This document shows positions 7,801 to 11,145 of a DNA stretch of 11,145 nucleotides, piece after piece. Source of the DNA: Pseudomonadota bacterium (lineage in GTDB: Bacteria > Pseudomonadota > Gammaproteobacteria > Burkholderiales > Burkholderiaceae_B); NCBI GenBank assembly GCA_023437255.1, contig JAEZGR010000214.1:1-11145 (forward strand). The letters are read 5' to 3'. The translations under genes and the position numbers were made by a program. The notes below the pieces were generated by a model that saw only the letters and a program-made list of their open reading frames with translations, had not been told where the DNA came from and ran no database searches. Every line of letters starts with the position of its first letter. The stretch's first letter is position 1.

Positions 7801-8871
7801 TCAACGTGCCGCCAAAGGCACATATTCGGTTCGATTGGCGAGGTCGCGCACCGTATCTCCGGGCACTTCCCCTATCACGGTGAGCCAGTGGTCACCCATG
7901 CGCTTGCGATATGCGTTCAGCGCGCCTTTGCTGAACAGACCCATTTCGTTCACTCCGGCGCCAGAGTCGACATAGGCCTCGATAAAGACTGAAATGGCAG
8001 CCAACCCATCGGAGGCTACTAATTGTTTGACACGACGACCCGGCGTAAGTTCACGAGCAATTTGAGTCAGTGGCTCGTAACCGGGCGGTAAAGGAATTCG
8101 CCAACCTTCAGAGGCCAGGTCCACCTCCTGCACGGAGACTTCGACCACATCCCAACCCTTTGTGTTCCATGCCGGTGCCAGGGCTTCCGACTGCACACCC
8201 TTGCCGACTTCGAGCATGTTGAAAACAATCTGGGTCAGCACCGACTCGTCTTCGCCGAGCGTCTGCAGCCTGAGCAGCAGACCCGTTGCGGCATCGGCGC
8301 ACAGGCGATAGCCATAGCGTTCGGCGTCAACGGGCTTGAGCACCAGTTCACGGCATTCGCGCCCTGCGACGCGCTGACTGGATTGGCTGAGCTCCAGGGT
8401 GTAATGGACCGGCAGGCGGTCGCCCTCGTCGAACAGAACTGCCGGGAAGCGATCGGAATCACGCCGTTCGACCAGCACCACCTTGTGATCAGGCAGCAGG
8501 CACTGTGTGGTCTCGTTGTGACGAATGTATTCGCGCGGCTGCCCATCGAGCAGGGAAACGCGTTCACGCTCACCCGTACCGTCGACGATATGCACGACGT
8601 GGGTCGAGAGCACCGTACTGCCCTGCTGATACGTATAGACGCCCGAGTAATCCAGTGTGCGGGCGGCCTGCTGCATCTTCTGCAGCATGACCACTTCGGG
8701 CGCGGGCTGCGCGGGCGTGTCGGCCTTGGCGGCGCGAGCGGCCTGGGCCGGTGAGGCGCCCGCCAGCACGAACGCAAGGGCGGTCCACAGCAGCGCCGCC
8801 GCCTTGCGTCTTGGACGTTGCCTTGCCTGCGGCCGCCGCGCCTGTGCGCGACCGTGAGTGTGCACGCTCAT
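7801..8871 (-). CDS. rseB: Periplasmic sigma-E regulator RseB/MucB
   Basis: RseB binds the periplasmic part of the anti-sigma factor RseA and shields it from regulated cleavage; in E. coli it also senses lipopolysaccharide and lipoproteins. The 356-residue protein has a signal peptide with a long, arginine-rich n-region (RRPQARQRPRRK), a hydrophobic core (ALLWTALAFVLAGA) and a likely cut after AQA at 42-44. The mature part fits the MucB/RseB family: an N-terminal LolA-like domain (LDYSGVYTYQQG, THVVHIVDGTGERERVSLLDG, EYIRHN) and a smaller C-terminal domain (PAWNTKGWDVVEVS, IPLPPGYEPL, AISVFIEAY, NEMGLFSKGALNAY, DHWLTVIGEVPGDTV). Its start overlaps the rseA stop as ATGA, with GGAG 7 bases ahead, so production with RseA is likely coupled. 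No rseC/mucC gene follows; degP comes next. Confidence 0.94.
   Translation of the reverse strand: MSVHTHGRAQARRPQARQRPRRKAAALLWTALAFVLAGASPAQAARAAKADTPAQPAPEVVMLQKMQQAARTLDYSGVYTYQQGSTVLSTHVVHIVDGTGERERVSLLDGQPREYIRHNETTQCLLPDHKVVLVERRDSDRFPAVLFDEGDRLPVHYTLELSQSSQRVAGRECRELVLKPVDAERYGYRLCADAATGLLLRLQTLGEDESVLTQIVFNMLEVGKGVQSEALAPAWNTKGWDVVEVSVQEVDLASEGWRIPLPPGYEPLTQIARELTPGRRVKQLVASDGLAAISVFIEAYVDSGAGVNEMGLFSKGALNAYRKRMGDHWLTVIGEVPGDTVRDLANRTEYVPLAAR
8026..8052 (-). promoter_or_regulatory. Weak candidate sigma-E promoter ahead of degP, inside rseB
   Basis: The minus strand reads GAACTT (8052-8047), 16 bases, then TCAAA (8030-8026). The -35 core fits sigma-E/AlgU promoters and the spacing is right, while the -10 departs from TCTGA/TCTAA by one or two bases. 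It would start transcription about 250 bases ahead of degP. The match could be chance, since GAA CTT here simply encodes Glu-Leu. Confidence 0.3.
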
Positions 8872-9347
8872 CGGCGGTCTCCGAAGGACACCTGCCTGAC
8901 GGAACCGACACCGGTTATGTCGCGGTGTGCCGCCACGTAATCACGCATGCCTTCGGGCTCACTGATGGCGAGCACCGGCGCCTCGGCCGGGCCGCCGTCG
9001 AGGGCTGTGAGCTGCGGCAGTGCAACCCAGGCGACAGCGGCAACGGCCGCCGCGATGGCCATGCCAGACAGGCCGGCACGCGCATAGCGACGCGATTTCA
9101 TGGTGCGCGGCGCGACGATGGGGGGTTCCTCATCGATGGCCTTGCTGATGCGCGCGTACAGAAAATCGCTGGGTTTGATGGCCAGCTCCTCGCTGCGCAG
9201 GACGTCGCCGATGAGGTGATAGGTATCCCACACCTGGCGCCCATAAGGGGTGTCGAGATCTTCAGGCCGGATATCGGCCTCGGCGTCGATCCATGCCGAA
9301 ATCGATGCCTCAAGGGAGGCGTGCTGTTCCTGCTCCTTCGCTTGCAT
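8868..9347 (-). CDS. rseA: Anti-sigma-E factor RseA/MucA
   Basis: A single-pass inner-membrane protein that holds sigma-E (RpoE) inactive until stress triggers its stepwise proteolysis. With the chosen start it has 159 residues: a cytoplasmic anti-sigma domain (1-90) with ASISAWIDAEAD and the conserved VWDTYHLIGDVLRSE helix, a membrane segment (about 92-110, rich in Ala/Val) and a short periplasmic tail of about 48 residues. Start at ATG 9347 is supported by AAGGAG at 9362-9357, which overlaps the rpoE stop codon, and by the family pattern in which the anti-sigma helix starts near residue 10. Earlier ATG codons at 9383 and 9419 would extend into rpoE by non-conserved residues and are less likely. 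The stop overlaps rseB by ATGA. Typical neighbours rpoE and rseB fix the identity, since the family diverges fast. Confidence 0.93.
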   Translation of the reverse strand: MQAKEQEQHASLEASISAWIDAEADIRPEDLDTPYGRQVWDTYHLIGDVLRSEELAIKPSDFLYARISKAIDEEPPIVAPRTMKSRRYARAGLSGMAIAAAVAAVAWVALPQLTALDGGPAEAPVLAISEPEGMRDYVAAHRDITGVGSVRQVSFGDRR

Positions 9348-9356
9348 CTCGAATGA

Positions 9357-9362
9357 CTCCTT
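9357..9362 (-). promoter_or_regulatory. Ribosome binding site of rseA
   Basis: AAGGAG overlaps the rpoE stop (TAAGGAG) and lies 9 bases ahead of ATG 9347. It picks this ATG over the two upstream in-frame ATG codons, and its overlap with the rpoE stop suggests that anti-sigma factor synthesis follows sigma factor synthesis closely. Confidence 0.65.
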
Positions 9363-9966
9363 ACCAGCGGCGATCGGTGCCATGATCGCCTCCCAGAACT
9401 GATTTGAGCTGCGAAGCAATGGCTTCGCGCGCCCTGAAAATACGCGAACGTACGGTTCCTATCGGACATCCCATGCTTTGGGCGATGTCTTCGTAGCTCA
9501 TGCCCTCGATCTCTCGCAGAACAATCGCGGTACGAAGATCTTCGGGCAGTGCCTGCATGGCGGCACTCACCGTGTCGGCGATCTGGCGGCTGGCCAGCAT
9601 CGACTCCGGGGTGCTGTTGTCTGTTAGGTTGTCAATTTCGTCAAAAGTTTCACCATCATTCGATTCAATGATTGAAGAGGTGACCGGACGGCGTCCGCTG
9701 GCGGCCTGCCAGTTGCGCGCCGTATTGATGGCGATGCGATACAGCCAGGTGTAGAAGGCGCTGTCACCCCTGAACTGAGGCAACGCGCGGTAGGCCTTGA
9801 TGAAGGCCTCCTGAGTGACATCTTCGATTTCGGCAGGATCACGGATCATGCGCGAAAGCAGACGCATGATCTTGCGCTGGTACTTGAGTACGAGCAGGTC
9901 GAAGGCACGCTTGTCGCCACGCTGCACGCGTGCCACGAGCGCCGCATCGACATCACGCTGGTTCAT
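9361..9966 (-). CDS. rpoE: RNA polymerase sigma-E factor (RpoE/AlgU, ECF type)
   Basis: An ECF sigma factor that directs RNA polymerase to envelope-stress promoters and is held by RseA. The 201-residue protein has region 2 (about 8-90: FDLLVLKYQRKIMRLLSRMI, DVTQEAFIKAYRALPQFRG, FYTWLYRIAINTARN) and region 4 (about 137-187: ALPEDLRTAIVLREIEGMSYEDIA followed by a helix-turn-helix with GTVRSRIFRAREAI), joined by an acidic linker (about 97-122). The start MNQRDVDAALVARVQRGD at ATG 9966 is supported by AAGGAAA 6 bases ahead; a longer open frame upstream is a different-frame read of the preceding gene. The gene overlaps that gene by 14 bases. A strong sigma-E-type promoter lies about 300 bases upstream, so autoregulation is likely. 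The linker is AT-rich compared with the rest of the gene. Confidence 0.97.
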   Translation of the reverse strand: MNQRDVDAALVARVQRGDKRAFDLLVLKYQRKIMRLLSRMIRDPAEIEDVTQEAFIKAYRALPQFRGDSAFYTWLYRIAINTARNWQAASGRRPVTSSIIESNDGETFDEIDNLTDNSTPESMLASRQIADTVSAAMQALPEDLRTAIVLREIEGMSYEDIAQSMGCPIGTVRSRIFRAREAIASQLKSVLGGDHGTDRRW

Positions 9967-10429
9967 GGGCTTTCCTTGTTCTGATGGCTCTTCCCCCGGA
10001 ACGCGCTGCCTGCAGACGCAGGACGAGTTCATTCCACAATGGGGCCGACGTGGCGGATTTCCAGATGACCAGTTGCAATGTGCGGTCGTCGGATTCGGTT
10101 GACCGCAGCCCAAGGGTAACCCAGGCGGGACCCTGCCAGAACCTGTCAGGCATGAACGAGCCGCGGATGCCGGCGACACGAAAACAGCCAATTTCCGAAT
10201 CCCAGAAAAGAATGTGATTCTGGCGGCGGCTATCGTCGCGCACGCGTCTGACCACCAGCACACCAGCCAGTATCAGACAGCTATAGGCAGTTAAGTTCCA
10301 TGCCGCACCCTGCAGCGCAACGGTGAGGGCGGCATGAATAAAGGAGAGCGTTCCCAGGGCGAGCACCGCTGCCCCTGCCACAGAGGCAAGCGGCGATGCC
10401 TTAGCAAACCAGGCGGCAGTGACGCTCAC
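9953..10429 (-). CDS. Small two-helix membrane protein, YgfX/CptA-like
   Basis: From GTG 10429 the protein has 158 residues: two membrane segments (about 14-35 and 42-60), an Arg-rich turn (VRRVRDDSRRQ) and a soluble domain of about 95 residues with FWDSEIGCFR, WQGPAWVTLGLRS and LVIWKSATSAPLWNELVLRL. E. coli YgfX (CptA, 135 residues) has the same plan: two helices, Arg-rich turn, and a beta-rich domain with W-x-G, LxLR and a final W..L...L helix. Its neighbour in Pseudomonas, next to algU, supports this. E. coli YgfX is described as a membrane partner of SdhE/YgfY that can affect FtsZ and MreB; no sdhE gene is adjacent here. Start is uncertain: GTG 10429 is 14 bases after the fabF stop; CTG at 10447 would overlap it as CTGA. 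It carries the rpoE promoter within its code and overlaps rpoE by 14 bases. The gene is fairly sure; the family is a moderate call. Confidence 0.62.
   Translation of the reverse strand: MSVTAAWFAKASPLASVAGAAVLALGTLSFIHAALTVALQGAAWNLTAYSCLILAGVLVVRRVRDDSRRQNHILFWDSEIGCFRVAGIRGSFMPDRFWQGPAWVTLGLRSTESDDRTLQLVIWKSATSAPLWNELVLRLQAARSGGRAIRTRKAHEPA
9971..9977 (-). promoter_or_regulatory. Ribosome binding site of rpoE
   Basis: AAGGAAA, with its AAGGA core 6 bases ahead of ATG 9966, decides the rpoE start and excludes the 99-residue upstream extension that is open in the same frame but looks like no sigma factor. The site lies inside the 3' end of the ygfX-like gene. Confidence 0.75.
10273..10299 (-). 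promoter_or_regulatory. Sigma-E (AlgU-type) promoter of the rpoE operon, inside the ygfX-like gene
   Basis: The minus strand reads GGAACTT (10299-10293), a 15-base spacer and TCTGA (10277-10273). This equals the full -35 and the -10 of the sigma-E consensus (GGAACTT and TCTGA/TCTAA, spacer commonly about 16). Transcription would start near 10266, about 300 bases ahead of the rpoE ATG, and cover rpoE-rseA-rseB and probably degP. The codons here (AAC TTA ACT ... TGT CTG ATA) are AT-rich and rare for this GC-rich gene, which suggests selection on the DNA and not just on the protein. Confidence 0.75.
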
Positions 10430-10443
10430 CCTGGGAGTCCGGA

Positions 10444-11145
10444 TCAGACCCGGCGTACGACCATCGACCCGTTGGTACCGCCAAAGCCGAAGGAGTTCGA
10501 CAGCGCGGCATCGATCTTCATTTCGCGCGCGGTGTTGGCGCAGTAATCGAGATCGCACTCGGGATCTTGATTGAAGATGTTGATGGTGGGAGGCGAGACC
10601 TGCCTGTACACGGCGAGCGTGGTGAACACGGCCTCGATACCGCCGGCTGCCCCCAACAGGTGGCCGGTCATCGATTTGGTGGAATTGACCACCAGCTTGC
10701 GCGCGTGCTCGCCCATGGCCAGCTTGAGCGCAACGGTTTCGTTGCGGTCGCCCAGCGGCGTCGAGGTGCCGTGCGCATTGACGTAATCGATGTCTTCGGG
10801 ATTGAGACCTGCGTTGTGCAGGGCGTTGAGCATGCCACGGCGCGGGCCGTCGCTGTCGGGCGAGGTGATGTGATGCGCATCGGAACTCATGCCATAGCCG
10901 GCGAACTCACCATAGATGCGAGCGCCGCGCTTGCGGGCATGTTCGTATTCTTCGAGCACCAGTACACCAGCGCCTTCACCCAGCACAAAGCCATCGCGAT
11001 CGATATCCCAGGGGCGCGAGGCCGTGGTGGGATCGTCGTTGCGGGTGGACAGTGCACGCATGGCCGCGAAGCCGCCGACCCCCAGAGGCGAAACGGTGGA
11101 TTCGGTACCGCCCGCCACCATGACGTCGGCATCGCCGTATTCGAT
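10444..11145 (-). CDS. fabF: 3-oxoacyl-[acyl-carrier-protein] synthase II (KAS II), 5' part missing
   Basis: FabF condenses malonyl-ACP with acyl-ACP in fatty-acid chain elongation in the cytoplasm. The window holds the last 233 residues of about 410; the reading frame stays open to the right edge ([16 protein letters not shown]), so the N-terminus with the active-site Cys lies outside. The thiolase-fold C-terminal half shows [12 protein letters not shown] (His at fragment residue 125), [16 protein letters not shown] (His at 162) and the NSFGFGGTN motif near the end; these are the two catalytic histidines and the glycine-rich gate loop of KAS II. Other motifs are [20 protein letters not shown] and [15 protein letters not shown] and not KAS I is inferred from the close similarity of these motifs to E. 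coli FabF. In related genomes fabF commonly follows acpP and fabG. The next gene starts 14 bases after its stop. Confidence 0.97.
   Translation of the reverse strand: MEYGDADVMVAGGTESTVSPLGVGGFAAMRALSTRNDDPTTASRPWDIDRDGFVLGEGAGVLVLEEYEHARKRGARIYGEFAGYGMSSDAHHITSPDSDGPRRGMLNALHNAGLNPEDIDYVNAHGTSTPLGDRNETVALKLAMGEHARKLVVNSTKSMTGHLLGAAGGIEAVFTTLAVYRQVSPPTINIFNQDPECDLDYCANTAREMKIDAALSNSFGFGGTNGSMVVRRV

Noticed and set aside
9967..10263. A 99-residue N-terminal extension of RpoE in the same open frame
   Set aside because: The extension matches no sigma factor, runs through the ygfX-like gene, and ATG 9966 has a good ribosome binding site and the family N-terminus.
1..11145. Mobile element, prophage, CRISPR, tRNA or attachment sites
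   Set aside because: No transposase or integrase frames, terminal repeats, spaced direct repeats or cloverleaf-like sequences were seen; the block is syntenic core DNA.

Overview
This window is a piece of GC-rich bacterial core chromosome. Every gene I can support lies on the minus strand, so the locus reads from the right edge to the left edge. The gene order fabF - small membrane protein - rpoE - rseA(mucA) - rseB(mucB) - degP(mucD) - lepA - lepB - rnc - era - recO matches the conserved arrangement known from Betaproteobacteria. The protein sequences look most like Burkholderiales, probably the Alcaligenaceae (Bordetella/Achromobacter relatives). That placement is inference from synteny and remembered sequence style, not from a search.

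Layout in transcription order (right to left): the 3' part of fabF (fatty-acid elongation; N-terminus beyond the right edge); a small two-helix membrane protein that resembles YgfX/CptA; the envelope-stress module rpoE (sigma-E/AlgU type), rseA (membrane anti-sigma factor), rseB (periplasmic regulator of RseA) and degP/mucD (periplasmic protease); a hairpin that looks like a rho-independent terminator; lepA (EF4), lepB (signal peptidase I), rnc (RNase III), era (GTPase for 16S rRNA and 30S maturation) and recO (recombination mediator, unusually short); then, where pdxJ often follows recO in related genomes, a PIN-domain putative ribonuclease and a RarD/EamA-type membrane transporter that leaves the window at the left edge.

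The two halves work as two blocks. The right block senses misfolded envelope proteins: RseA holds RpoE at the membrane, RseB protects RseA, and DegP clears damaged proteins. A strong match to a sigma-E promoter lies inside the upstream ygfX-like gene and would autoregulate rpoE; a weaker candidate lies inside rseB ahead of degP. The left block joins translation, protein export, RNA processing, ribosome assembly and DNA repair. From lepB to the transporter, consecutive genes overlap by 1 to 8 bases, which points to one transcript with translational coupling.

No tRNA, rRNA, CRISPR array, insertion sequence or prophage signal was seen. No stretch over 300 bases lacks a gene; the largest gap is 116 bases between degP and lepA. 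I do not see a wholly new system. The points most worth a second look are the intragenic sigma-E promoter(s), the orphan PIN protein with the transporter at the operon tail, the shortened RecO, and the ygfX-like gene without an adjacent sdhE.
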